Of a DNA stretch of 14,341 nucleotides, positions 1-7,939 are shown piece by piece. Made by a program: the position numbers and the translations under genes. Position 1 is the first letter of the stretch, and each line of letters begins with the position of its first letter. This stretch comes from Phycisphaerales bacterium. Lineage in GTDB: Bacteria > Planctomycetota > Phycisphaerae > Tepidisphaerales > Tepidisphaeraceae. The notes beneath the pieces were generated by a model. That model did not search any database. It was not told where the DNA came from and saw only the letters and a program-made list of their open reading frames with translations. The stretch is taken from contig JAQGHH010000174.1 in NCBI GenBank assembly GCA_028288945.1, positions 1-14,341 of the forward strand, read 5' to 3'.

Positions 1-1727
1 CGGGCGGCGCGGCCGAAGAGCTGGCGGTCCACGCGGAAGCTGCCGTGCGGCTCGGTTGAGATCACGTGCAGCCCGCCGAGGTCGGCCACGCCCTTGGCGA
101 GCTTGATGTCGGTGCCGCGGCCGGCCATATTGGTGGCGACGGTGATCTTTCCCTTCTGACCCGCCTGGGCGACAATCTCCGCCTCGGCTTTGGTTTGGCT
201 GGCATTCAGGACACGGTGCATGATGTGCTTGGCCGTCAGCCGCTTACTGACCTCTTCCGACGCCAGCACGCTGCGCGTGCCGATGAGGATCGGCGCGCCG
301 GTCGCGTGAATCTCGGCGGTGCGCTCGGTCACGGCTTCCCACTTCTGGTCCATCGTGTCGAACATCCGCAGCGGGAGCTGCACGCGGATGCACGGGCGGT
401 TGGTGGGGATGCGGATCACGGGGCGCTGGTAGATCTGCCAGAGTTCGGGCGCGGCTTCCCACGCGGTGCCGGTCATGCCGCCCATAATCGGGTACTGGCG
501 GAAGAAACGCTGGAAGCTCAGGCGGGCCAGGTTTTCCTTGTCGGCGGTGACGGTCACGCCCTCCTTGACCTCGATCGCCTGGTGCAGCCCGTGACGCCAG
601 GAGCGGTCGGCCATGACGCGGCCGGTGAACTCGTCGATGATCTGAACCTTCCCGTCCTCGCCCACCAGGTACTGTTCGTCGCGCACGAAGCAGTGGCGGC
701 CGACGAGGGCCTGCGTCACGAGTTCCTCGCGCCGCCGTTTGCCCTTCCAGAAGTTCTCACCCTCACATAGTTCTTCGAGCCGGTCTTGCCCGCGGGAGGT
801 GAGGTCGATGCTTCGGACGGTGCGGTCGATGACGAAATCCTTGCCCGCCTCCAGCTTCGAGGCCAGCTCGTCGGCGGCGCGATAAAACGTGCTGTTGGGC
901 TCGTCGTCGGGGGAATTGGAGATAATCAGCGGCGTGACCGCCTCGTCGATCAAGAGGCTGTCGGCTTCGTCGACGATCGTGCGGAACAGGCCCGGGACCA
1001 TCAACTGGCCCGTGGAGCCGCCGCTCATCATCAGCCCGAGCGCCGTTTGCGTGGAGGTGCGGAGGTTGCCGAGCGTGATCTGGTCGCGGAGGAAGTCGGC
1101 GACGAGTTCCTTGCTGGTGCAGTAGACGACTCCGCGGCGGTAATGGTCGACGCGCTCGCCGGGGGTGGTCTCGTGGACCACGTGCCCGACCTTCATCCCG
1201 AGCATTTCGTAGATGGGGGCCATCTCCTCGGCGTCGCGCTGCACGAGGTAATCGTTGACTGTGATGACGTGGACGGGCCGGCCGGCCCAGGCCCAGAGCG
1301 AAGCGGCCAGGGCGGCGGTGAGCGTCTTGCCTTCGCCCGTCGCCATTTCCGCGATCGCGCCCTGGCACATCGCCAGCGCGCCCATGAGCTGCACGGGGAA
1401 CGGCCGCAGGCCGATGGCGCGGAGCGCCGCCTCGCGGACGATCGCCATGGCGCGGTCGAGCGCGGGCCCGACGAGACGGTTGACCCGGGCAAGGGCGCGG
1501 CACTCGGCGACGGCTTCCTTGAAATGCACGGACCCGAGGTTGCGGATTTCCGGCTCGAGCAGCTCGATGCGCGCCGCCTGTTCCTTGAGGCGCGGGAGCA
1601 CGGCCCGGCGGTTTTTGAACCAGCCGACGATGCCGTTGGCGGTGGCGTCGAGGCCCTTCAGCTCCGGCGCCTTCACCCGCCGGGCGTCGAAGATCGACCA
1701 GAGTTCGTTGGTGGCGAATTGACTCAT
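1..1727 (-). CDS. secA: SecA-type preprotein translocase ATPase, divergent paralogue (3' end outside window)
   Basis: This is the N-terminal 575 residues of a SecA-family motor, which uses ATP to push unfolded proteins through the SecYEG membrane channel. Visible motifs in order: Walker A ATGEGKT at residues 129-135, the following VNDYLVQRDAE segment, the Walker B/DEAD-type box VDEADS at about 252-257 followed by LLIDEA, NMAGRGTDI from about residue 533, and VDRQLFGRAA at the cut edge. Compared with E. coli SecA (Walker A near residue 102, DEVD near 209), the N-terminal part is longer by about 25 and then 45 residues. Several normally strict positions differ: DEAD for DEVD, VTPLIIS for RTPLIIS, and FGRAA for RGRSG. 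I therefore read it as an accessory SecA rather than the housekeeping copy. The ATG at 1727 opens the frame but has no Shine-Dalgarno sequence; a heptamer repeat array sits 7 bases upstream. It is last in the visible row of envelope-export genes. The scaffold, wing and C-terminal zinc region are not in the window. Confidence 0.9.
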   Translation of the reverse strand, partial: MSQFATNELWSIFDARRVKAPELKGLDATANGIVGWFKNRRAVLPRLKEQAARIELLEPEIRNLGSVHFKEAVAECRALARVNRLVGPALDRAMAIVREAALRAIGLRPFPVQLMGALAMCQGAIAEMATGEGKTLTAALAASLWAWAGRPVHVITVNDYLVQRDAEEMAPIYEMLGMKVGHVVHETTPGERVDHYRRGVVYCTSKELVADFLRDQITLGNLRTSTQTALGLMMSGGSTGQLMVPGLFRTIVDEADSLLIDEAVTPLIISNSPDDEPNSTFYRAADELASKLEAGKDFVIDRTVRSIDLTSRGQDRLEELCEGENFWKGKRRREELVTQALVGRHCFVRDEQYLVGEDGKVQIIDEFTGRVMADRSWRHGLHQAIEVKEGVTVTADKENLARLSFQRFFRQYPIMGGMTGTAWEAAPELWQIYQRPVIRIPTNRPCIRVQLPLRMFDTMDQKWEAVTERTAEIHATGAPILIGTRSVLASEEVSKRLTAKHIMHRVLNASQTKAEAEIVAQAGQKGKITVATNMAGRGTDIKLAKGVADLGGLHVISTEPHGSFRVDRQLFGRAA

Positions 1728-1734
1728 AATGCGT

Positions 1735-1816
1735 AGTTCTAAGTGCTGAGTACTAAGTGCTGAGTGAAAGCCGCCGCCTTGTTTACTCAGCACTCAGAAC
1801 TCAGCACTCAGCACTT
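1735..1816. repeat. Inverted heptamer array A, unit AGTGCTG (4 + 4 copies)
   Basis: The left arm (1735-1762) is four contiguous heptamers of the form AGTNCTR. The right arm (1788-1815) is four heptamers of its complement, CAGCACT. A loop of about 25 bases (1763-1787) separates them, the innermost three bases of each side still pairing. In each arm the unit second from the loop is a variant (AGTACTA on the left, CAGAACT on the right). The array fills almost the whole gap between the M50-protease stop (1819) and the SecA start (1727). It could fold into a long imperfect hairpin in either transcript direction. I do not recognise a named family. Confidence 0.9.
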
Positions 1817-1818
1817 CC

Positions 1819-4017
1819 CTACACCAGCGGGCTGGCGGGCTTGGTCTGGATCAACTGCAGGATGCGGCGGCTCCATTGCCAGTAGAGCGGCTGTTTGGCG
1901 AGGCGGAACTTCACGTAGGCTTTCTGGCCCGCCACGTATTTGCTGCCGGGGTTGTCCATGGGGACCTGAATTTCAAACTCGTCGCTCATCAGCCGGGTCG
2001 GGTCGCGCGGGTCGTGCGCCGACGGCGTCTCTTCGCCGGTTTCCGAGGTCACGCCCGGCAGCGCGTGGTTGGTGGCGGCGCCGACGGCGTGCGGCCGGCC
2101 GGCGGTGAGCTCGCTCGATATGTCCGAAGCGAGGCGGACGTTGACGACCGGCGCGCTCTTGTCCGTGATTTCCCGGGTGATCATCCCCGACTGATTCTGC
2201 TCGAGCAGGACGCGGATAATGAACCTGTCGTCCCTCGCCACCTTGCCGACTTCCTCGCCCTGGTGGTAGTAGCGGCCGCGGGCATTCGCCAGTTCCGGGG
2301 CAGTCAACCTGCCTTCGATCGGCGAGCGCACGGTGAGCTTGTCGCGGCGTTCGCGCAACGTCTTGAGCTTGTCGTTAACGTTCGCGAGTTGGATCAGATC
2401 GATGTTGGCGTGGGCCGGGTCCGTCGGGCGCTCGGCACGCTCCTTGTGTTCCATTTCGCTGACCTGCGCTTCGGTCTGGGCAATCGTCTTATCCAGATCG
2501 AAATCGTGGGCGACGAGGATCACGTCGCCGGCGTTGAGCCATTGGCCGTCCTGGGCGACGATGTCGGTGACGAACCCTCCCCATTCCGGGCGGATGGATT
2601 CGTGAGCCGCGGCCTCGGCGACACCGACCTGTTCGATGTTCATGGGGAGCCGGACGAACCCGATCAAGACGACGACCGCCGTCGCCACGGCCAGTGAGAA
2701 GGCCGTTGCCCGGCCGCGTTTGCGGTGCAGTTCGGGGTCGATCGTCAGGTACTTGAAGACCTTGAAGACCGGCACCGCCACCCACGTCACCACGCCACCG
2801 ATCGACATCAGCAATCCGAGGATCGGGATCTGGAACCCGACCAGCAGGATGATCATGATGCCCACGAAGGTGCGGTAGATCGTCGAAGTGACGGCGTAGA
2901 AGAAGAGCCAGAACCGCTGGAGCACGGGCGGGAGCGGCTGCTGGAGCTTGACGCGGAACACGTGCCGCTTGATCAGGCCCATCGTGTATTCGGTGCTCTT
3001 CTGCCGGAGATTGGGGATCTCCAGGAAGTCGGACAGGATGTAGTACCCGTCGTAGCGGAGCAGCGGGTTGGCGTTAAAGATGACGGTGGTGACGCTGGCG
3101 ACCAGCATCGCGTTAAAGGCGAGCTGGTTGATGAGCTCCGTCGGGGCGGTGTATTTCCAGACGAAGGCCATGAGGGCGGCAAAGAACAGCTCGACGATCA
3201 TCCCCGCCGAGCCCACGAAGATGCGGGCCCACTTATTGGGGAACGACCACGCCGAGGACGCGTCGACGTAGGGAGTCGGGATGAACACGAGGAACATGAT
3301 GCCCAGCTCGTGACATTCCCCGCCGAAACGCCGGCAGGCGAAGGCGTGGCCCAGTTCGTGAATTAACTTGATGAAGACGAACACGCCGTAGAGGTAGAAG
3401 GCGTTAATCCAGTTGGAATGCAGGTTGACGGACTTCTCGGCGGCGTGCACGAGGCTGTGGTCGGTGCCGTTCCAGTCGGGGGCGATCGTGACGATGGCGG
3501 CGATGATCACGGCCAGCCAGACCAGCGCGCCGAACTTGCTGAACATCAGGCGCACCAGCGGCATCCAGCGCTTGAGGAACGCGTCCGGGTCCCACAGGGG
3601 GATGCGCGGGAAAAGCACGTTCATCAGGCGGTTTTGCATTTTCCGCTTGGTGAGCTGCTTGTGCCGGCGGAGCAGTACGGTGGCATCGGGCGTGACGTCG
3701 GCGTCGATCAGGTTGGCCGAGTACAGGTGCGAGAGGATCTGAATGACTTCGGGCTGGGTGGGGGCGTCATCTTCGAGAACGCCGCCGCACGATTCCCAGG
3801 CTTGTTCGACGGTGCGTTTGCCGTCGAGGAGGCCGACGAACCGGTAGGCCGCGTCGGAGAGGCGGTGGTACTGGTTGCCCGCCGGGTCGCGGACGACGTA
3901 CCAGCGCTCCCCGCGGTAGAACTGCCGCGAGATCTGCGCCCCCGGCCGCAGCTTCGCCCGCAGATTCGCCACGCGGTACCAGGACTCGGAGAATGTGGGG
4001 CGGAGTTGGAGTGTCAT
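1819..4017 (-). CDS. PqqD-like / M50 zinc metalloprotease / HlyD-like adaptor fusion protein
   Basis: The 732-residue membrane protein combines three parts. Residues about 30-110 resemble a PqqD-type peptide-binding domain (WYVVRDPAGNQYHRLSDAAY). Residues about 160-455 are a polytopic M50 (site-2 protease, YydH-like) core with the zinc motif HELGH at 220-224 inside a hydrophobic segment and the second motif NPLLRYDGYY at 317-326, whose Asp323 would be the third zinc ligand. Other hydrophobic segments lie near 163-180, 265-287, 298-315, 368-412 and 438-455. Residues about 462-706 resemble a HlyD/biotinyl-lipoyl membrane-fusion adaptor (PEWGGFVTDIVAQDGQWLNAGDVIL, then VRSPIEGRL). The family is annotated elsewhere as putative peptide zinc metalloprotease; its substrates are mostly unknown. 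The gene lies between the GAF-HlyD and SecA genes, so processing or export of a peptide or protein across the envelope is a reasonable inference. The ATG at 4017 lacks a Shine-Dalgarno sequence and has array B 8 bases upstream. Catalytic residues look intact. Confidence 0.88.
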   Translation of the reverse strand: MTLQLRPTFSESWYRVANLRAKLRPGAQISRQFYRGERWYVVRDPAGNQYHRLSDAAYRFVGLLDGKRTVEQAWESCGGVLEDDAPTQPEVIQILSHLYSANLIDADVTPDATVLLRRHKQLTKRKMQNRLMNVLFPRIPLWDPDAFLKRWMPLVRLMFSKFGALVWLAVIIAAIVTIAPDWNGTDHSLVHAAEKSVNLHSNWINAFYLYGVFVFIKLIHELGHAFACRRFGGECHELGIMFLVFIPTPYVDASSAWSFPNKWARIFVGSAGMIVELFFAALMAFVWKYTAPTELINQLAFNAMLVASVTTVIFNANPLLRYDGYYILSDFLEIPNLRQKSTEYTMGLIKRHVFRVKLQQPLPPVLQRFWLFFYAVTSTIYRTFVGIMIILLVGFQIPILGLLMSIGGVVTWVAVPVFKVFKYLTIDPELHRKRGRATAFSLAVATAVVVLIGFVRLPMNIEQVGVAEAAAHESIRPEWGGFVTDIVAQDGQWLNAGDVILVAHDFDLDKTIAQTEAQVSEMEHKERAERPTDPAHANIDLIQLANVNDKLKTLRERRDKLTVRSPIEGRLTAPELANARGRYYHQGEEVGKVARDDRFIIRVLLEQNQSGMITREITDKSAPVVNVRLASDISSELTAGRPHAVGAATNHALPGVTSETGEETPSAHDPRDPTRLMSDEFEIQVPMDNPGSKYVAGQKAYVKFRLAKQPLYWQWSRRILQLIQTKPASPLV

Positions 4018-4025
4018 AGGGGCAA

Positions 4026-4114
4026 AGGACTGAGGACTCAGGACCGAGGACTGAGTTAAGGGCGGGGGGAGCGAAACCGCTTCCCTCAGTCCTCAGCACT
4101 CAGTCCTCAGTCCT
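4026..4114. repeat. Inverted heptamer array B, unit AGGACTG (4 + 4 copies)
   Basis: Left arm 4026-4053 holds four heptamers of consensus AGGACTG. Right arm 4087-4114 holds four of the complement CAGTCCT, with partial units extending toward the loop. The loop spans 4054-4086. As in array A, the unit second from the loop is the deviant one in both arms (AGGACCG on the left, CAGCACT on the right). The right-arm deviant is identical to the unit of array A. The array lies between the GAF-HlyD stop (4120) and the M50-fusion start (4017), leaving 5 and 8 bases free. Confidence 0.9.
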
Positions 4115-4119
4115 ACTGA

Positions 4120-6075
4120 TCACATCCACAGCTTCAGCTTGAGGAAGTCCACCAGGCGGTGGGTCCAGATCCAGATGATGCGGCGGCGTTCGACGTTGAC
4201 GCGGGCTTCGCCGGCCATGCCCGGACGCCAGGATTCGCTGACCTGTGAGGCGTTGATCGTCCCGTAGACCTTGAACACGTTGCCGCCCTCTTTGGGCTCG
4301 CCCAGCGGGATGATGCGGTCGACGGTGAAGTCGTACTTGCCGTCGGGGAGGGCGTTGGTGGCAAAGCGGCCGGTCTGGTTCGGCTTGATGTCGAGCATGT
4401 CGCGGTCGGAAACGCTCAGTTCCACCCGCAGGTTTTCCGGGGCGCCGATCTCGAACAGCGGGTCGCCCGTCTTCACCGGCGCGCCCAGCTTGTCTTCGAG
4501 GTCGCCCTTGAGGATCTGCCCGTCGCGCGGGGCGCGGATGATCGCGCGATCGATCTGGCTTTGCAGGTACTGCATCTGCGCTTCGGCCTGGCGGGCCTTG
4601 TCGAGGGCGATCTGCATTTCGGCGGGCTTGTGGTCCCCGCGGTCTTTTTCGGCTTCCTTCAATTGGGACTGCATCTCGGCCTGGGCCTCGGCGCGCTTGG
4701 TCTTCATGTCCATGGTGTCGAGCTCGAGGAGCACGTCGCCGGCCTTCACCCGGTCGCCGGGCTTGAGCTTGCGGGAGACGTGGTTCTCGTCTTCGGTCCG
4801 GCCGATTTTCCCGATGTACCCGTCGTAGGGCGCGCTCACGGTTTGCGGCTCAATCGCGGCAAACTGGAACGGCGCGCTGACGTGGTACATGGGCATCCAG
4901 AAGCCCTGCACGAGGATGAACAGCCCCGCCGCAACCAGGACGCCGATGATCTTGCCCAGTGTGTGCTTGGGCCCGATCAGCATCTTGGCGGTTTCTTTGG
5001 TCGAGACGGCGGTCTTGGTGATGAGCCAACGGTCGTTCTGATGACGGTCGTAAAGCTGCGGGGCGAGCAGTTCCACCGCGACGGCAAGGCCGCGGGAAAC
5101 GTTCGGGTTGAGCTGATGGCTGGCGAGGAATTCGAGCGTCACGACGCCGACGATTTCCTCGCGCCGGCGCAGCGGGAGCGAGAGCACGCCGTGCCCGCCC
5201 TCTTTCCGCGAAAGCGCCTGGGCGTTGCGTGTGACGTTATCCGTGCTCTGGCCGTTGGGGTCGTACTGCACGACCTGGTCCTGGTCGTAGCACTCCTCCA
5301 TCACCTTTTCGAGCAGGACGATCAATTCCTGCTTCTTGTCGAACTCTTCGGTGTGCGAGAGGGCCCTCACGCGGATGTTGCGGCCTTTCATCCAGCCCAT
5401 CGAAACGCGGGTGGCGCCGGCGCGGGTGGCCAGTTCGTTGCACAGGTTCATCGCCGCCGACTCGAAACCCTCGGCCGTCGCGACCGCGGTCGAAAGCTGC
5501 ATCGCGTGCTGGTGGGTCTCGGCGACGGTCTTGGATTGCTCGGCGACCCGCCGTAGCGTGAACAGCTCGAAGTAGCCCGCGACCAGTTGCATCGAAACCA
5601 GGCGCTGCTTGGCGCGCTCGAGGTTCATGCAGCGCGTGATCACGGCGCTGACCGCGACGACGTTGGCATCGGCGCGGAGCAGGGTCACCAGGCAGAACTG
5701 CATTTCGGCGGCGTCGTTGGGCCCGCCGACTTCGATGGCCCCGTCCTTCCCCTGCTGGATGCACGGGCGGACGAGTTCCTGGAAGGCGTTGAGGGCGGCG
5801 GTGCGCGTCTCGGCGGTGCTGCCGTCGGGGCGGATGTGGGCGATCGGACGCAGGCTGAAGGCGCTCTCGCCCCCCTGTTCGATCAAAAAGCCCGCGGCTT
5901 CGGTGCCGGCGACGGTGATGGCCTGCGTGGTCAGCAGGTCGTTCATGAACTGGGGAAGGCTCGACGCGTCGAGCAGCTTCTGCACGAGCTGGGATCGCGC
6001 CCCCCCGCCGGTCGATTGGGCTTGAACGCTGGTTTCTTGCGAGGAAGGTTCTTCAACAATACCTGAGGCCACCAT
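4120..6075 (-). CDS. GAF-domain / HlyD-family membrane-fusion adaptor
   Basis: The 651-residue protein has a soluble N-terminal half of about 370 residues, one clear transmembrane helix at about 373-392 (LGKIIGVLVAAGLFILVQGF) and a C-terminal HlyD-type adaptor. Residues about 200-345 look like a GAF domain, ending in the usual strand pattern LSLPLRRREEIVGVVTLEF. Residues about 400-630 hold the split lipoyl halves (VSAPYDGYIGKI and IIRAPRDGQILKGD) flanking a helical stretch at 455-510 suited to a hairpin coiled coil. HlyD-type adaptors bridge inner-membrane exporters to outer-membrane channels. With this topology the GAF part would be cytoplasmic and could sense a ligand or mediate assembly, which is inference. 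The C-terminus ends in a hydrophobic and basic segment (WIWTHRLVDFLKLKLW) that may contact the membrane. The start at 6075 is supported by AGAGAAGG about 4 bases upstream. It follows the small adaptor gene by 56 bases. Confidence 0.85.
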   Translation of the reverse strand: MVASGIVEEPSSQETSVQAQSTGGGARSQLVQKLLDASSLPQFMNDLLTTQAITVAGTEAAGFLIEQGGESAFSLRPIAHIRPDGSTAETRTAALNAFQELVRPCIQQGKDGAIEVGGPNDAAEMQFCLVTLLRADANVVAVSAVITRCMNLERAKQRLVSMQLVAGYFELFTLRRVAEQSKTVAETHQHAMQLSTAVATAEGFESAAMNLCNELATRAGATRVSMGWMKGRNIRVRALSHTEEFDKKQELIVLLEKVMEECYDQDQVVQYDPNGQSTDNVTRNAQALSRKEGGHGVLSLPLRRREEIVGVVTLEFLASHQLNPNVSRGLAVAVELLAPQLYDRHQNDRWLITKTAVSTKETAKMLIGPKHTLGKIIGVLVAAGLFILVQGFWMPMYHVSAPFQFAAIEPQTVSAPYDGYIGKIGRTEDENHVSRKLKPGDRVKAGDVLLELDTMDMKTKRAEAQAEMQSQLKEAEKDRGDHKPAEMQIALDKARQAEAQMQYLQSQIDRAIIRAPRDGQILKGDLEDKLGAPVKTGDPLFEIGAPENLRVELSVSDRDMLDIKPNQTGRFATNALPDGKYDFTVDRIIPLGEPKEGGNVFKVYGTINASQVSESWRPGMAGEARVNVERRRIIWIWTHRLVDFLKLKLWM

Positions 6076-6131
6076 GCACCTTCTCTTTCAATTGTCTGCT
6101 CGACACCGCCACGGGAACGTGAGCGGCAAGT

Positions 6132-7034
6132 TTACCGCGAATCCGCCGCCGCGGCCACTTTTTCTCCCAGCTTCACTTCCATGTGGTAGCCCGACCGCTT
6201 GTGGTCCGCGTTGGCCAGTTGCAGACGGACGTGTTGGGTGTCGGCGCCGGAATTGGCGACCGGGTCAAAGTATACGATCTCGGCCGATTGCCAGGCCTGC
6301 TCGTCCGTGTAGCGGATGGCGATCTTCTGCTTAAGCTGAAGGTTCTTTGCCGTCGCCGTCGGAAGCTCGACCTCAACATAGAGCGGCTCATTGAGCACAA
6401 CGGTAATACAAGGGGTCTTCGGGTCGTTGGTGGCCAGCTCACCCTCGTGGACGTTGATCTTCTGAACGATGCCGTCGATGGTCGAATAGAGCTTGCGCTG
6501 GACGGTCTTGGCCTCCTGAGTCTTGGCCTCAAGCTCTTTCTGCTCAGTCTGTTTCGCGGCGAGGCGAATGCGGATTTCGCCGATCACCACGTCGAGACGC
6601 GCCTTTTCCAATTCGCTCTTACCGACGACTCTCTTGGCGAACATCGCCTCGTTTCGGGCAGCCTCGACCTTCTTGTTTTCCCAGTCCGCCCTGGCGGCGT
6701 CGACCTGAAGTTTCTCGGCGACCGCTTCCGCCCGCTTGGCCAAAAGCTCTGCCGCGTCGACGCTGTCATCCTCCTGTGCGATGAGGTCGCCGGCCTTGAC
6801 GTGGTCGCCTTCCTTCACGAGCACCTTGCTCACGACGCCCGGGATATTGAAGTTCAGCCCCCGCGACTCCGAAGGATAGGTGATGCCGACAAAGCTGTTG
6901 GGGCCGGGGCTGGCGGGAATAGCGCTCAAGGGGGCTGCGGCGGGCTGTTCCGCGCCGCACGCGATGCCACCGGCCCATACCATCGCCGCCACAAGACCTG
7001 CCGCCATGGGGCGGATCAATCGGTTTCGCATCAT
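6132..7034 (-). CDS. Exported HlyD-like periplasmic adaptor subunit
   Basis: The 300-residue protein begins with a positively charged, hydrophobic signal peptide (residues about 1-28, MMRNRLIRPMAAGLVAAMVW onward, probable cleavage after CGA). Cys26 is preceded by GIA, a poor lipobox, so secretion as a soluble periplasmic protein is more likely than lipidation. The first lipoyl half (IPGVVSKVLVKEGDHVKAGDLIAQEDD) is at about 64-90 and a long charged coiled-coil hairpin at about 92-180. The second lipoyl half follows (YSTIDGIVQKINVHEGELA, about 183-201), then a beta-barrel part. This is the order of RND or ABC efflux adaptors, though with no gene for a pump beside it. It is the first gene of the minus-strand row leading to SecA. 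ATG at 7034 has GAGGA 8 bases upstream; a second ATG one codon later is possible. Confidence 0.85.
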   Translation of the reverse strand: MMRNRLIRPMAAGLVAAMVWAGGIACGAEQPAAAPLSAIPASPGPNSFVGITYPSESRGLNFNIPGVVSKVLVKEGDHVKAGDLIAQEDDSVDAAELLAKRAEAVAEKLQVDAARADWENKKVEAARNEAMFAKRVVGKSELEKARLDVVIGEIRIRLAAKQTEQKELEAKTQEAKTVQRKLYSTIDGIVQKINVHEGELATNDPKTPCITVVLNEPLYVEVELPTATAKNLQLKQKIAIRYTDEQAWQSAEIVYFDPVANSGADTQHVRLQLANADHKRSGYHMEVKLGEKVAAAADSR

Positions 7035-7152
7035 GAGAGGAATCCTCGTATGTCTCTATCGAGACTAACCATACACCCGATTCGGCCCACACGCCGCCGC
7101 CAGGGCGTTTTTTTAGCTTCTTGTCAGCCGATGGCCTCGCGCCGGGCAAAGG

Positions 7153-7181
7153 GTGTATCCTTAAAGCCCCGACCAGGTCAA
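7153..7181 (-). promoter_or_regulatory. Candidate sigma-70-type promoter for the leftward adaptor/SecA row
   Basis: Read on the minus strand, TTGACC (7181-7176) is followed after 17 bases by ATACAC (or after 16 by GATACA). This gives a good -35 and a weak -10. It lies about 120 bases upstream of the adaptor start at 7034, next to the A/T-rich dip. It is based on consensus matching by eye only. Confidence 0.25.
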
Positions 7182-7323
7182 CAACTTTCCCAGTTTATCT
7201 TACTTAAACTATTTCTGCATCGAACCGCATCACGTGGCGCTTTAGTATTCCGGCCGCCACGAGCACCCAAGTTGAGCAATCCAAAAGGCTACGGGAAATG
7301 CACGAGCCCGTCCGTTCCCGAAA

Positions 7324-7346
7324 ACCGCCCGGGCCGATTGGGCCCG
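7324..7346 (-). terminator. Weak candidate terminator downstream of the metallopeptidase gene
   Basis: On the minus strand a 6-bp stem of CGGGCC and GGCCCG with a 5-base loop (7330-7346) is followed, after five G/C-rich bases, by four T residues. It is about 105 bases beyond the metallopeptidase stop. The short U-run and its distance from the stem make this uncertain. Confidence 0.2.
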
Positions 7347-7449
7347 CTTTCCTCGTTCAAATGAGTTACGCTCACGTCCCGGCATGGTTCACCCCCAAAA
7401 TTGACCGGCCACACTTTCTGTTATGGGACCTTGCTCGCCCACTGCACGC

Positions 7450-7830
7450 TCACCCGTACCCTAGGTCGTCAAGATCGTCCTCTTTTAATCCGAAATGGTG
7501 CCCGATCTCGTGCAGTACGGTTATCCGGACCTGCTCCACCAGATCGTCCTCGCTGTCGCTGGCCAGTTCCACGTCCTCCTGAAACACGTAGATCACATCG
7601 GGCATGATCCCCGAATGCTCGACGCTCCGTTCCGTCAACGGGCGGCCGTGGTAAAGGCCCATCAGCAATTCATCGTGGCCCAGGCCCACGCTCTTGCGCT
7701 GCCTGGGTGTCGAGCGGTCGCGGATTTCGACGGGAACCTCTTCCAGAAAATCGGCGAACTGCCCGGGCAACTCGGCCAGCGCACGCTCGACGAGCCTGGA
7801 AAAATGCGCTTTGCTGACATGGTGGGCCAT
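7450..7830 (-). CDS. Small zincin-type metallopeptidase family protein
   Basis: The 126-residue protein carries HEIGHHFGLKEDDL near its C-terminus. This is the HExGHxxGxxxxD pattern of the small bacterial zincin-like family (Pfam Zincin_1, often annotated as metallopeptidase family protein). Family members are short (about 110-140 residues), consist of little more than the zinc-site fold and have no settled biological role. The rest fits: an amphipathic N-terminal helix, LEEVPVEIRD, then LLMGLYHGRPLTERSV and MPDVIYVFQEDVE before the zinc helix. The frame is open far upstream, but the ATG at 7830 is preferred because GAGGA lies 8 bases before it and family similarity begins there. An in-frame ATG at 7866 would add 12 residues. 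It is divergent from sppA across 109 bases. Confidence 0.85.
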   Translation of the reverse strand: MAHHVSKAHFSRLVERALAELPGQFADFLEEVPVEIRDRSTPRQRKSVGLGHDELLMGLYHGRPLTERSVEHSGIMPDVIYVFQEDVELASDSEDDLVEQVRITVLHEIGHHFGLKEDDLDDLGYG

Positions 7831-7939
7831 CGTTAGAATCCTCGCCACCAATTTTAGACGCGCCATGAGCGATGCGAAACCGGGAAGCACACCCTTCCCT
7901 GGACCGCGCCGCCCTGCTCCCGTCCCCGGAAGGATCCGC
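7831..7939. promoter_or_regulatory. Divergent promoter region between the metallopeptidase gene and sppA
   Basis: The 109-base gap must hold the start signals for both divergent genes unless they lie inside coding DNA. On the minus strand TAAAAT (7856-7851) is a near-consensus -10 with a poor -35 (TTTCGC) 17 bases upstream; it would give a very short leader for the metallopeptidase. On the plus strand GGAAGGA (7928-7934) is a clear ribosome binding site for sppA; I see no convincing plus-strand promoter. Confidence 0.3.

Larger units (their letters stand above)
7035..7449. other. Gene-free stretch of 415 bp upstream of the adaptor/SecA row
   Basis: No convincing reading frame lies here; the frames that cross it have no recognisable domain. 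Part of it (about 7180-7260) is clearly richer in A and T than the surrounding coding DNA, as expected for a promoter or control region. A candidate promoter for the leftward genes and a weak terminator-like hairpin for the metallopeptidase gene are listed separately. No tRNA-like or riboswitch-like fold was recognised. Confidence 0.6.

Noticed and set aside
66..770. Open reading frame of 234 codons on the plus strand
   Set aside because: It lies opposite the SecA gene, whose minus-strand frame carries all the conserved motifs. Long antisense frames are expected in DNA this rich in G and C. The same reasoning removes the other long plus-strand frames over 786-5556 and 6183-7364.
1735..4114. 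Arrays A and B as the ends of a mobile element carrying the M50-fusion gene
   Set aside because: They flank the gene, but their units differ, each is itself a complete inverted pair, there is no transposase or target duplication, and similar arrays occur at gaps with unrelated genes.
7095..7114. CGCCAGGGCG followed by seven T as a plus-strand terminator
   Set aside because: The stem would have a two-base loop and only four pairs, and no plus-strand gene ends there.
7401..7423. TTGACC followed by TATGGG on the plus strand as a promoter
   Set aside because: The spacing is short (15 bases), the -10 is poor, and no plus-strand gene starts before 7940; it would only read antisense to the metallopeptidase.
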